This document shows, piece after piece, positions 8,075 to 16,018 of a stretch of DNA of 48,313 bases. The DNA is taken from the NCBI GenBank assembly GCA_013373425.1, contig JABXHW010000031.1:1-48313 (forward strand), written 5' to 3'. The notes beneath the pieces were generated by a model. It was not told the DNA's origin. It saw only the letters and a program-made list of their open reading frames with translations, and ran no database searches. This stretch comes from Flavobacteriia bacterium. GTDB lineage: Bacteria > Bacteroidota > Bacteroidia > Flavobacteriales > Schleiferiaceae. The position numbers and the translations under genes were made by a program. Each line of letters starts with the position of its first letter. The stretch's first letter is position 1.

Positions 8075-8995
8075 ATGGCAGCTTCAGAAAAAAGAAAAGT
8101 AGCCCTTGTTCTCGGAAGTGGCGGAGCACGTGGACTCGCCCACATTGGAGTCATCGAAGCCCTCGAAGAGCGTGGCTACGAGATTACTTCCATTTCAGGC
8201 GCAAGCATCGGTTCGGTGATTGGCGGTGTATACGCCGCAGGCTCTCTACCAGACTACAAGAAGTGGATCTTGTCGTTAGACCGCAGAAAGGTCTTTGGCT
8301 TGATGGATTTCACCATCAGTTCTCATGGTTTTATCAAGGGAGAAAGGGTGATTGAAGAGATGAAACAATTCGTGAGTGTAGAACACATTGAGGATTTGAA
8401 AATTCCATTCTCGGCCGTAGCAGTTGACATAGAAAATCAAGAAGAAGTCATCTTCTCCGAAGGAAACCTATGGAATGCCATTCGTGCGTCTGTTGCGATT
8501 CCTTCTGTCCTCACGCCGGTTATGCAAGACGATAGAATTCTCGTTGATGGAGGGGTTGTCAATCCCCTACCGGTCAATCGTGTGAAGCGAACGGAAGGCG
8601 ACTTGCTCGCCGCAGTTGATTTGAACGCGCTCGTGGATCATCCAACAAACCCATCTTCCAATGAAGTCGCATCGGACGATGCAGAGCACGAACAGAGCAA
8701 GTTCCTCGACTCCATCCGCGAACGTATAGGAGATTGGTGGCCATTTAACGGTGATAAGGAGGAACAGCAAAGTCACGTTAAGAAAAACTACCTCGGCATT
8801 CTGAATGCGTCTTTCGAAATGATGCAAGACAGAGTGGCTCAATTGGCAATGGAACAATACACGCCTCAAATCTTCATTCAAGTTCCACGAAAATCTGCGA
8901 GCACATTCGATTTCTACATGGGAGAGAAGCTCATTCAGATGGGAAAAGACTTGGCGAATGAGGCCATCGACAAATATGAAAACAAAGGCGACTAA
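8075..8995 (+). CDS. Patatin-like phospholipase
   Basis: The 306-aa protein shows every patatin hallmark: the oxyanion-hole motif GSGGARGLAHIG (residues 14-25), the nucleophile motif GASIG with Ser44, and the catalytic dyad Asp158 in VDGG. Bacterial relatives (RssA-like) hydrolyse acyl esters of lipids. No signal peptide or transmembrane helix is seen, so it is cytosolic or membrane-peripheral. It lies between two peroxidase genes, 33 bp before thiol peroxidase, and probably shares a transcript with it. A role in membrane lipid turnover under oxidative stress is inferred from context only. Confidence 0.88.
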   Translation: MAASEKRKVALVLGSGGARGLAHIGVIEALEERGYEITSISGASIGSVIGGVYAAGSLPDYKKWILSLDRRKVFGLMDFTISSHGFIKGERVIEEMKQFVSVEHIEDLKIPFSAVAVDIENQEEVIFSEGNLWNAIRASVAIPSVLTPVMQDDRILVDGGVVNPLPVNRVKRTEGDLLAAVDLNALVDHPTNPSSNEVASDDAEHEQSKFLDSIRERIGDWWPFNGDKEEQQSHVKKNYLGILNASFEMMQDRVAQLAMEQYTPQIFIQVPRKSASTFDFYMGEKLIQMGKDLANEAIDKYENKGD

Positions 8996-9028
8996 GGCCT
9001 GTTAACTCAAAAAGAAACAATCAAACTC

Positions 9029-9529
9029 ATGGCAGCAACAGCACTAAAAGGAAACCCCGTTCAACTCAAAGGAGAATTTCCGGCAATCGGAGCAAGCGCT
9101 CCATCTTTCACCTTGACCAAAATCGACTTAAGCGATGTGAGCTTGAGCGATTTCGCTGGCAAGCGAGTTGTACTCAACATCTTCCCTAGCATTGACACAG
9201 GAATCTGCGCAATGAGCGTTCGTACTTTTAATGCAAAGGCGGCAGAACTCGACAATACTGCAATCCTTTGCGTATCTGTGGATTTACCATTTGCACACAA
9301 ACGCTTCTGTGGCGCTGAAGGGATTGACAATGTGATCAGCGTATCGCAAGTTCGCAACACGGAATTCATGGACAACTACGGCGTTGAAATGGCCGACGGC
9401 CCAATGGCTGGAATGCTAGCGAGATCTGTGGTGGTACTCGACGAAAACCACAAAGTGATTCACACCGAGTTGGTAGACGACATCACACACGAGCCGAACT
9501 ACGAAGCAGCAATTTCAGCTTTAAAATAA
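9029..9529 (+). CDS. tpx: Thiol peroxidase (Tpx)
   Basis: A 166-aa atypical 2-Cys peroxiredoxin. The peroxidatic Cys60 lies in [16 protein letters not shown] and the resolving Cys94 in KRFCGAEG, matching the usual Tpx positions within one residue. The family reduces lipid and alkyl hydroperoxides with thioredoxin as electron donor. The consensus PSIDTPVCATSVR is changed to TGICAMSVR, a mild variation. It follows the patatin gene by 33 bp and is ended by a hairpin at 9641-9663. Confidence 0.93.
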   Translation: MAATALKGNPVQLKGEFPAIGASAPSFTLTKIDLSDVSLSDFAGKRVVLNIFPSIDTGICAMSVRTFNAKAAELDNTAILCVSVDLPFAHKRFCGAEGIDNVISVSQVRNTEFMDNYGVEMADGPMAGMLARSVVVLDENHKVIHTELVDDITHEPNYEAAISALK

Positions 9530-9640
9530 CTTTTGCACTTTTTAGCAAACCATTGTAATGTCTGAGGCGTTATTATGGTGTGTTGAAAAATGAGAAACAC
9601 CAAGCATCGTAGCGACGACGATGATTTTCTCAACAGATAG

Positions 9641-9663
9641 TCCCGCTTCTCGGCGGGATTTTC
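9641..9663 (+). terminator. Terminator after thiol peroxidase
   Basis: The stem TCCCGC/GCGGGA (9641-9646, 9653-9658) is followed by TTTTCTGTTT. Upstream, a longer imperfect hairpin can form between about 9581 and 9632 (GTTGA... pairing with ...TCAAC around a CATCGT/ACGATG stem). Confidence 0.7.
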
Positions 9664-9668
9664 TGTTT

Positions 9669-10862
9669 CTAATATTCACGGTCAGGCCAACCCAAGAGTC
9701 TAATCATATCTAGATAAGCTGTTGGAAATCGCTCAGCCCAAGCTGCCTCATTGTGATTGTCATCTGGAATATACTTGTATCCGAGGTAGTGCCTCGACCA
9801 AGCCTGGTCATTGGAAAGTCGCTCATCAATGAGCTGGCAGCCAGGATGTAAAATAGAATCAACTCCCTTCCCTCCCATATCCATATAAAAGGCAAAAGGT
9901 TCAGAATCGTCCAGCAAGGGCAATAAATTGATATCGTAACTCTCCGTTTGTAACTGCAAGGCCGGCGAGAAACACATGGCTCCAGCAAAGAATTCGGAAT
10001 CGTATATCGCATGGAGGAAACTCACGGTTCCGCCAGCAGAGGAGCCTGCAGCCACTCTGAACTCCCGCTCAGGGATAGTGTTGTAGACAGAATCCACGTA
10101 TGGAATAACCGTTTCTGTCACAAAGGCCCGGTAGGCCTCACCTAACTCAGTGTCCATATATTCTTGAGAGCGGTTGGGGGTATTGTCTATACCCACGACG
10201 ATAGCATTCATTGGACCCGCCCCGAATCCATAGAGAAACTCATCAACCTTCCATTCGCCGAAATTGGCAGTTCTGGTATCGAACAGGTTCTGCCCATCGG
10301 CAGCATAAATAACCGGATAGCTTTCAACTCCGAAGAAACTGTGTCTATTCGGATTCCATATGCGCACAGTACGGAATCCACTTGGAGATAAGCTATCGGG
10401 AAGTTGTACGAGATCAAGGCTTCCTCTCACAGTAGAACTTGGTAAACCCCAATAGTCTATCCTTAGCTGAATTGTAGTGTCCTTATCAGCAGGTACCAAG
10501 AAGTTTGCGTTAGAGCTTCTCCCTTCGATACGACCTTCTGTTTCCCATGACCCAAGGGTGACTTTAAACTCAAACTCCTCAACCACATCCGTCAACTCGA
10601 TGAAATAGTAATCTGGATAAGGTCTCGGTCCACGACAGATGACGGATCCTGGAGGGCTATTAACAGGATTACTTCCATATCTCATTTTCACTTCATCAGG
10701 CTTCCATTGACCAAGATCTTCACGACTTCCTGTGATGAAGACATTCGGACTTTTCTCGGGAGATCTAACCTCAATCCGAACATTCACGCCTTCTTGCGCA
10801 GAGAGCGAACCTGTTAAAAGCGAAAAAAGAAAGAGCGAGAGAAAGCGCAACATAGTATGCAT
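9669..10862 (-). CDS. Secreted esterase of the enterochelin-esterase/Esterase D family with N-terminal CBM20-like domain
   Basis: A 397-aa protein; ATG 10853 is an equally good start. A signal peptide covers residues 1-22 (ending SLSAQ). Residues ~25-140 resemble a starch-binding CBM20 module (VFITGSREDLGQW is its signature). Residues ~145-397 form an alpha/beta-hydrolase of the PF00756 type, with SYPVIYAADGQNLFD, nucleophile motif GSSAGG (Ser275) and DDNHNEAAWAERF with the catalytic His. Relatives include feruloyl/acetyl-xylan and enterochelin esterases. Substrate is unknown, and the CBM20-like module suggests glucan contact but could simply be an immunoglobulin-like fold. No polysaccharide utilisation genes adjoin it. 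Confidence 0.82.
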   Translation of the reverse strand: MHTMLRFLSLFLFSLLTGSLSAQEGVNVRIEVRSPEKSPNVFITGSREDLGQWKPDEVKMRYGSNPVNSPPGSVICRGPRPYPDYYFIELTDVVEEFEFKVTLGSWETEGRIEGRSSNANFLVPADKDTTIQLRIDYWGLPSSTVRGSLDLVQLPDSLSPSGFRTVRIWNPNRHSFFGVESYPVIYAADGQNLFDTRTANFGEWKVDEFLYGFGAGPMNAIVVGIDNTPNRSQEYMDTELGEAYRAFVTETVIPYVDSVYNTIPEREFRVAAGSSAGGTVSFLHAIYDSEFFAGAMCFSPALQLQTESYDINLLPLLDDSEPFAFYMDMGGKGVDSILHPGCQLIDERLSNDQAWSRHYLGYKYIPDDNHNEAAWAERFPTAYLDMIRLLGWPDREY

Positions 10863-10903
10863 GATTAGGAAAGGGGTCCGTATCTTGTTACAAATTAAGC
10901 GAA

Positions 10904-11362
10904 ATGGCAGACATCCCCTATAGAAAGAAGTTGGATTTGAGATGGAGTGACATCGACCCCAACATGCACATGCGTCATTCTGTGTATTACGACTTTGGTG
11001 CGGCTTTGAGAACTGAAATCATGAATGCGTTGGGCTTGAGCATGAAGGTGTTTGCTCAAGAGAAAGTTGGACCTGTGCTCTTCAAAGAAGAATGCGTGTT
11101 CCGAAAAGAGATTCACTTTGGCGATGAGATCTATATCGACTTTGAGCTTATTGGCGCGTCTAGGGATTCAGAACGCTTCGCATTTCGTCACCGCTTCACC
11201 AAAGAAGATGGAACGCTCTGCGCGGTTCTCACTCTGAATGGCGCATGGATGGACACCGTAAAGCGCAAACTCACCCCTCCCCCTCAAATCATGGTGGATT
11301 CCTTTAGCAGAATTCATAAAGCGGAGGAGTTTGAGTGGATTGAGACGAGTAAGACGAGATAG
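10904..11362 (+). CDS. Acyl-CoA thioesterase (hotdog fold, 4HBT type)
   Basis: The 152-aa protein has the hotdog thioesterase signature RWSDIDPNMHMRHSVYYDF (residues ~12-30), in which the Asp of DIDPN is the expected catalytic acid of the 4-hydroxybenzoyl-CoA thioesterase class. Such proteins hydrolyse acyl-CoA or acyl-ACP thioesters in the cytosol. The acyl group is not predictable. It is divergent from the esterase gene with only 41 bp between starts. A -7-like TATCTTGT lies about 15 nt before the ATG. The stop codon runs directly into a phased AGAYNNNN repeat array. Confidence 0.85.
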   Translation: MADIPYRKKLDLRWSDIDPNMHMRHSVYYDFGAALRTEIMNALGLSMKVFAQEKVGPVLFKEECVFRKEIHFGDEIYIDFELIGASRDSERFAFRHRFTKEDGTLCAVLTLNGAWMDTVKRKLTPPPQIMVDSFSRIHKAEEFEWIETSKTR

Positions 11363-11448
11363 ATTTTTAGATTAATAGATTGATAGACTTTGGGAGGATT
11401 GGACTGAGATATTGTTAGACTTTGGGAGGACGCAAAGCCCAGATTTCT
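11361..11448. repeat. Phased octamer array AGAYNNNN
   Basis: AGAT/AGAC/GGAC words start at 11361, 11369, 11377, 11385, 11401, 11417 and 11441, all on the same 8-bp register; the units at 11393, 11409, 11425 and 11433 have decayed. The 14-mer AGACTTTGGGAGGA occurs twice. The array starts inside the thioesterase stop codon. Confidence 0.6.
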
Positions 11449-11559
11449 GACATGATTCGCCCTTCTATCCCCAATCTAGTTGTAGCGTTCCCGCTACGAC
11501 TGCCAATTTGTACAAATGGCCACCGCTCAAAGAATACTCCAAACAGTGGACTCCGACTT
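11449..11559. other. Remaining intergenic sequence after the thioesterase
   Basis: Apart from a small perfect hairpin GTAGCG/CGCTAC (about 11482-11497, loop TTCC) nothing is recognised. No ORF with supporting features is present. Confidence 0.4.
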
Positions 11560-11617
11560 AGTATCCAGTATCTGGTATTGAGTATTCTCGCCTACCTGCG
11601 CTCCTGCGCTCCTGCCC
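11560..11617. repeat. Phased heptamer array AGTATYN followed by octamer array TCCTGCSC
   Basis: Four consecutive heptamers AGTATCC, AGTATCT, GGTATTG, AGTATTC occupy 11560-11587. After TCTCGCC come octamers ACCTGCGC (11594), TCCTGCGC (11602) and TCCTGCCC (11610). The same two modules, with the octamer in the opposite orientation, recur in the gap after ffs at 26.0-26.3 kb. Confidence 0.6.
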
Positions 11618-11624
11618 ACGTACC

Positions 11625-11653
11625 AAAAAAAAGGCCAGCTTTCGCCGACCTTT
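11625..11653 (-). terminator. Terminator of the YceI gene
   Basis: On the minus strand a 10-bp stem AAAGGTCGGC/GCTGGCCTTT (two G-U pairs) closes a GAAA tetraloop and runs into eight T. It lies 35 nt downstream of the YceI stop. Confidence 0.85.
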
Positions 11654-11687
11654 TCAACCCTTATGAAACTGTTTGTTAGATGAACTC

Positions 11688-12236
11688 TTAAGCTTCAACG
11701 GTTTCTTCTACAGCAGCAAGCTGCACTTCGCCATCAAGCTTGATTTCGTCGCTCACGAGCAAGTTTCCAGCCTCGTTCACAACGTGGAACTTCAAACCGA
11801 AATCTTTACGGTTCAAGGCTCCTTTGAAAGCAAATCCTGCTTTTGTATTTCCCCATGGGTCTACGGCAACCCCGCCTACTTCCACACGAATAGTTACTGG
11901 TTTGGTGACGTCACGGATGGTCATTTCACCCGTTAAGTCAAACTCGTTACCGTTCACGTTAGACACTTCTGTTCCTCTGAAGGTCAATTTTGGATATTGC
12001 TCTACATTGAAGAAGTCGTCACTTCTCAAGTGATTGTCACGATCTGCGCTTCCTGTGCTCACGCTGTTCACGTCTGCTTCAAAATAGTATTCTGCGTTGG
12101 TGAAGTCCTCACCGTCCATATTTAAATAACCGTCGATTTTACCAAACTCGCCAGTTACTGTAGTAATCATCAAGTGCTTAGCCTTGAAGTGAATGTTCGT
12201 ATGCGATGCGTCGATCGCCCATTTTTGCTTACTCAT
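11688..12236 (-). CDS. YceI family protein, cytosolic form
   Basis: The 182-aa protein starts MSKQKWAIDASHTNIHFKAKH and has the YceI hallmarks: a lipocalin-like barrel with W-x-x-D-x-x-H-T at the start, DDFFNVEQYPKLTF, and a GEMTIRDVTKPVTI block. YceI proteins bind polyisoprenoid lipids or amide/fatty acid ligands. Many are periplasmic, but no signal peptide is present here, so it should stay in the cytosol. It has its own terminator and a promoter flanked by two identical palindromes (12279-12312), which implies control by a dimeric repressor. The regulator is not adjacent. The acidic tail (VEETVEA) is unremarkable. Confidence 0.92.
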   Translation of the reverse strand: MSKQKWAIDASHTNIHFKAKHLMITTVTGEFGKIDGYLNMDGEDFTNAEYYFEADVNSVSTGSADRDNHLRSDDFFNVEQYPKLTFRGTEVSNVNGNEFDLTGEMTIRDVTKPVTIRVEVGGVAVDPWGNTKAGFAFKGALNRKDFGLKFHVVNEAGNLLVSDEIKLDGEVQLAAVEETVEA

Positions 12237-12278
12237 AGCTTTGTTTTTTAGTTAATGATTTTTCGGTTGACTCATCAA

Positions 12279-12316
12279 TGTTATAACAAAGATATGTATA
12301 AATGTTATAACATCAA
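12279..12316 (-). promoter_or_regulatory. Complete promoter of the YceI gene with two palindromic operators
   Basis: On the minus strand TTG (12316-12314) is followed after exactly 19 nt by TATCTTTG (12294-12287), a full Bacteroidota-type promoter. The perfect palindrome TGTTATAACA occurs twice: at 12303-12312 between the two promoter elements, and at 12279-12288 overlapping the end of the -7 box. The centres are 24 bp apart. This arrangement would block polymerase when bound, so a repressor of MarR or TetR type is inferred. Confidence 0.8.
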
Positions 12317-12344
12317 TATGATTATTAAAAAAGGTTTAGAGAGA

Positions 12345-12373
12345 GCGCCCCAGCCTCGCACTTGCTGGGACGC
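12345..12373 (-). terminator. Terminator after the thioredoxin/DUF6952 pair
   Basis: The minus strand forms a stem GCGTCCCAGC/GCTGGGGCGC (one mismatch) with a 9-nt loop, followed by a T-rich stretch (CCTTTTTTAAT) some 10 nt later. It lies between the DUF6952 stop and the YceI promoter. Confidence 0.6.
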
Positions 12374-12396
12374 ATCCATGATAAACCCTACTCTAA

Positions 12397-12636
12397 TTAG
12401 CTAATTGAATTGCGGACACGTTGAGTGAAAGCCCTCAAAGCCTCACCTTCTTTCATGCCTGCTTCTATATTCTGAAGGATTTCAATTGCACCAATTACGT
12501 GTGTGAGTTGCTCTCCTTCATCCTCTCCTCCTATCTCAATAGCAGGAGTATTCTCTTCAAGAATATCGTTCTCAGCTTTTTGGAGCTCTTCCAAGCTGTG
12601 CGTCTTCACAAGCTGACGAATTACAGGCACTTTCAT
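12397..12636 (-). CDS. Small protein, DUF6952-like, coupled to thioredoxin
   Basis: A 79-aa soluble acidic protein starting MKVPVIRQLVKTHSLEELQKAE. The opening and the length resemble the DUF6952 family that follows a thioredoxin-like gene in flavobacteria; this is recalled from memory and uncertain. The rest is predicted helical (THVIGAIEILQNIEAGMKEGEALRAFTQRVRNSI). Its start overlaps the thioredoxin stop by 4 nt (ATGA), so the two are translationally coupled and probably work together. No Cys is present, so it is not itself a redox protein; it might be a client or adaptor of the thioredoxin. Confidence 0.7.
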   Translation of the reverse strand: MKVPVIRQLVKTHSLEELQKAENDILEENTPAIEIGGEDEGEQLTHVIGAIEILQNIEAGMKEGEALRAFTQRVRNSIS

Positions 12637-12953
12637 GATTCCAATGCTTTAGAAATCATAGTTCGGAAGTAATCCTCTTTGCTTGTTGCACTCCCTTCGA
12701 TCAACTTACCGTCTTTGAAAACGGCCAAGAAAGGAAGGTTATCCACTCCAGCAGCTTTGCGAGCTTCTTCGTTTTGCTCTGCGTTCACATCTAGGAAGGT
12801 GATACCGGACATTTCATCCTCATCAGAAATCCTGCGGAACTTTGGCGCAAACAACTTACAAGACCCACACCAATCGGCATAGAACTTCACGGCTACTACT
12901 CCATTAGTGCTGAGCGCTTCTTTAAAACCTAAGTCATCTACTTGCTGTACCAT
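12633..12953 (-). CDS. Thioredoxin family protein
   Basis: The 106-aa product from ATG 12953 contains the active site WCGSC (Cys29, Cys32) and the cis-proline loop DNLPFLAVF (Pro74). The usual WCGPC is WCGSC here, a change expected to shift redox potential and typical of specialised thioredoxins. The longer reading from a GTG at 12977 overlaps the -7 box and is rejected. No signal peptide, so cytosolic. It forms a two-gene operon with the small DUF6952-like protein. It could supply electrons to the two peroxidases in this window, but this is inference. Confidence 0.88.
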   Translation of the reverse strand: MVQQVDDLGFKEALSTNGVVAVKFYADWCGSCKLFAPKFRRISDEDEMSGITFLDVNAEQNEEARKAAGVDNLPFLAVFKDGKLIEGSATSKEDYFRTMISKALES

Positions 12954-12976
12954 TGTGTTTGTTTTAAATACAGGCA

Positions 12977-12984
12977 CAAAAGTA
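12977..12984 (-). promoter_or_regulatory. -7 box of the thioredoxin operon
   Basis: TACTTTTG on the minus strand matches TAnnTTTG and ends 23 nt before ATG 12953. A potential GTG start sits on top of it, which decides the start codon choice. Confidence 0.55.
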
Positions 12985-13027
12985 GATTAGGTTCAATCAA
13001 TAGAATTTAAAGGGATATAGAGCAGAT

Positions 13028-13942
13028 TTATGCGCCCTCGAGTTCTTCTCGATACTTGCGGTGGTACAGGTCTCTTACGATACCGTCACTCACACCAATC
13101 TTCGGTACATACATATTACGTGCATGGCTCCATTGCATGGCCGACTTGTAAATCTTGAGTGCATGTACAATCACATCCGCACGGTCGAAATTCAGCCCAA
13201 TTTCAGTTACGCGTTCATCTCGCGTCAAACTTCCCAACTCCTTTTCTTGATGATTCAAATAACGCATAGACAGCGGCTCTGAAAGCTTCTTTCCGCTGAG
13301 TTTGTGAAGCTTGTTGATGTTACCACCAGAAGCTATGATTGCCAAATCGTCTCCACGAGGAACGTTCTCTTCAATCCATCTTTTCATGAAATCCCATTCC
13401 CCCGGATTATCCATTCCATTGAGCAAGCGAACCGTTCCAATCTTAAAGCTATGGGAATTGACAATTTCGCGGTTCTCTAATACTGTGAGCTCGGTAGAAC
13501 CACCACCTACATCGATGTAGAGATATCGGTCTTCTTTAGTACCTAAGCGATCGAACATCTTCGATTCAAAGATGAGCCGAGCCTCCTCCATCCCATCAAT
13601 GATCTCAATCTCGATTCCCGTATGCTTCTTGATTTGCTCAACCAGCATATCGCCATTTGAGGCCTCTCTCATCGCCGAAGTGGCGCATGCGCGAAAGTCT
13701 TCTACGCCATGCACGTCCATGATTGCTCTATAAGCGACCATCGCATCGATCATGCGCTTTCTATTCTGAGCGCTAATCTTTCCCTTCACAAAAGAGTCCG
13801 CACCCAAGCGAATCGGCAAACGGGTCATGCTCGATTTCTTGTAATACGTGTACCCCTTCTTGGGTTCGTGAATAACGTTGGTAATGAGCAATCGTATCGA
13901 GTTTGAACCGATATCGATAGCTGCTAACTTCTTAAGCTTCAT
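13028..13942 (-). CDS. Ppx/GppA family exopolyphosphatase, short form
   Basis: The 304-aa protein carries the actin-like ATPase motifs AAIDIGSNSIRLLI (residues 7-20) and YIDVGGGSTELTV (142-154), the phosphate-binding loops of the Ppx/GppA family. E. coli Ppx has about 510 residues; the extra C-terminal HD-like domains are absent, as in the short bacterial Ppx proteins. It hydrolyses terminal phosphates of polyphosphate and/or pppGpp in the cytosol. The start is 3 nt after the ppk1 stop, making it the third gene of the sixA-ppk1-ppx operon, which strongly favours polyphosphate as substrate. Confidence 0.88.
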   Translation of the reverse strand: MKLKKLAAIDIGSNSIRLLITNVIHEPKKGYTYYKKSSMTRLPIRLGADSFVKGKISAQNRKRMIDAMVAYRAIMDVHGVEDFRACATSAMREASNGDMLVEQIKKHTGIEIEIIDGMEEARLIFESKMFDRLGTKEDRYLYIDVGGGSTELTVLENREIVNSHSFKIGTVRLLNGMDNPGEWDFMKRWIEENVPRGDDLAIIASGGNINKLHKLSGKKLSEPLSMRYLNHQEKELGSLTRDERVTEIGLNFDRADVIVHALKIYKSAMQWSHARNMYVPKIGVSDGIVRDLYHRKYREELEGA

Positions 13943-13945
13943 GTA

Positions 13946-16018
13946 CTATTGTCTTCCTCCTCGCTTCAACTGATTGATTACGTAATCCGACATTGTCACT
14001 TGCGAGCGAATGCGCGGACCCGGAATCTTTCTGTATGTATTGTCCTGCACGTCGTTGTGAATTCTAGCCTTCACATTGTCTTTCCAAATAATCTCCATGT
14101 GATCACGCACTTGGCGCAATACCGTCTTATCATAAAGCGGCACACTTACCTCTAAGCGGCGATCCAAGTTTCTCGTCATGAAGTCAGCCGAAGCTATGAA
14201 ACACTTCGTTTCACCCGAGTTCTCGAACATATACACCCTCGAGTGTTCTAAGAATCTATCGATTACGCTAATGGCTTCAATATTATCACTTACGCCAGGA
14301 ATACCCGGTATCAAGCAACAAATGCCGCGGATAATGAGACGAATTTTCACCCCAGCCTGACTCGCTTCATAGAGCTTGTCGACCATCGTGTAATCCGACA
14401 AACTATTCATCTTCAAGAACATCCCAGCGGGCTTACCGGCTTGGGCATTCTCAATTTCATTGTCAATCAGGGCTAAGAAACGCTTTCTGGTGTAATGCGG
14501 ACTCACAATTAAGTGGTCGTACTTAAACACCAAATAATTGGCATCGATGAATTCGAAAACCTGACGAACCTCTTTAGTGATGCGCTTATCGCTAGTCATC
14601 AAATGGTAGTCTGTGTAGATCTTTGCCGTTCCCTCGTGGTAGTTACCTGTCCCGATGATGCAATAATCCACTAGCTTCTTACCTTCTCGACGTTGTACCA
14701 AAGTCACTTTACTGTGCACCTTGAGACCGGGCACACCGGAAATCACCCGAACGCCCTCTGTTCTTAGCTTCTCTGTCCAGTGAATATTCGCCTCTTCGTC
14801 GAATCGAGCTTGAAGCTCAATCACCACCGTTACCTTCTTACCGTTCTTTGCTGCATTAATAAGTGCCGAAATGACGCGAGATTGATCCGCCAAACGGTAA
14901 AGTGTGATACTGATATTCTCTACATGCGGATCGATGGCTGCTTCTCGCAAGAATCGAATGACATATGAGAATGTATGATACGGCAAGAAGATAAGCACAT
15001 CCTGCTTCTTCACTACCTGGAGGATGGATCGCTCCAAGTCTAGATCTGGATGATGCACCGGATTTACTGGAGGATATTCCAAGTCCTTTCTCCCCACATT
15101 CGGGAAGCGCATCAAGTCCTTTTTATTGTGATACCTACCTCCAGGAATCAAACTGTCGTAACTATCGAGTTCCATTTCACCTCGGAAATAATTCAAGTAG
15201 TCACCTGGTAGATTTCTATCGTAAACAAAGCGAACTGGGTCACCAATCTTTCTGGCTTTCAGTCCCTTTTCAACTTTTTCAAGAACACTTTTAGAGACGT
15301 CATTGTCTAAATCGAGTTCAGCGTCACGCGTAATTTTTATGGTATGCGCTTCAATGCTATCAAAAGGATAAATGAAGAAGGCGTACTTCAAATTGAATCG
15401 AATCAAATCATCCAGGAACATGATGTAGTTCTTACCATACTTTGGCAAGAGCACGAATCGACCAATCAGTTCGGAAGGGACTTCGATGAGCGAGTAAACC
15501 GGATTCTCAGGGTCGTTATTTCGAATGAGTTTGATGGCGAGATAAATGCTCTTGTCTCTGAGTTCCGGAAACTCCTCTCTGTTGTTCAAAAGGAGGATGA
15601 ACACAGAAGGACTCACCTTTTCAACGTAGTATTTTCTAACGAAAGCCTGTTGTGAATGGGTGAGGTTCTGTTCATTGAGAAGCACAACGCCTTCCTTCTC
15701 CAACTCTAGAATGAGCTCATCATAGATGCGAGTTGCCTCTTCTTGCTGACGAATCACCTCGTCTGTCATCGCCTTGAGCAATTTCTTCGGCGACCAGCCT
15801 CCAAGTTGATCTTTTACTTTCTTCCCTTTCAAGCTGCTCATGCGCTTCACTGAGGCGTAGCGAACGCGGAAGAACTCATCCAAGTTATTGGAGAATATCC
15901 CTAGAAATCGGATTCTTTCGATAAGTGGCACTTCGGAATCTGCAGCTTCTTGCAGAACACGCGCATTGAACCTCAACCAACTAAGGTCGCGGTTGATGTA
16001 CTTTTTGGTGGTACTCAT
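13946..16018 (-). CDS. ppk1: Polyphosphate kinase 1
   Basis: A full-length 690-aa PPK1. The N-terminal domain starts INRDLSWLRFNARVL. The phospholipase-D-like catalytic halves contain ARFDEEANIHW, KVHSK with His435 and FLEHSR with His592, the same numbers as the two catalytic histidines of the E. coli enzyme; His435 is the one phosphorylated. The nucleotide site motifs GTGNYHEGTAKIYTD and SADFMTRNLDRR are intact. It transfers the ATP gamma-phosphate to polyphosphate at the membrane. Its ATG overlaps the sixA stop by 4 nt, and ppx follows after 3 nt, so synthesis and breakdown genes are in one operon. Confidence 0.97.
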   Translation of the reverse strand: MSTTKKYINRDLSWLRFNARVLQEAADSEVPLIERIRFLGIFSNNLDEFFRVRYASVKRMSSLKGKKVKDQLGGWSPKKLLKAMTDEVIRQQEEATRIYDELILELEKEGVVLLNEQNLTHSQQAFVRKYYVEKVSPSVFILLLNNREEFPELRDKSIYLAIKLIRNNDPENPVYSLIEVPSELIGRFVLLPKYGKNYIMFLDDLIRFNLKYAFFIYPFDSIEAHTIKITRDAELDLDNDVSKSVLEKVEKGLKARKIGDPVRFVYDRNLPGDYLNYFRGEMELDSYDSLIPGGRYHNKKDLMRFPNVGRKDLEYPPVNPVHHPDLDLERSILQVVKKQDVLIFLPYHTFSYVIRFLREAAIDPHVENISITLYRLADQSRVISALINAAKNGKKVTVVIELQARFDEEANIHWTEKLRTEGVRVISGVPGLKVHSKVTLVQRREGKKLVDYCIIGTGNYHEGTAKIYTDYHLMTSDKRITKEVRQVFEFIDANYLVFKYDHLIVSPHYTRKRFLALIDNEIENAQAGKPAGMFLKMNSLSDYTMVDKLYEASQAGVKIRLIIRGICCLIPGIPGVSDNIEAISVIDRFLEHSRVYMFENSGETKCFIASADFMTRNLDRRLEVSVPLYDKTVLRQVRDHMEIIWKDNVKARIHNDVQDNTYRKIPGPRIRSQVTMSDYVINQLKRGGRQ

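Noticed and set aside
12954-12977. Eight-residue longer thioredoxin starting at GTG 12977
   Set aside because: The GTG overlaps the -7 box, so it cannot be in the transcript.
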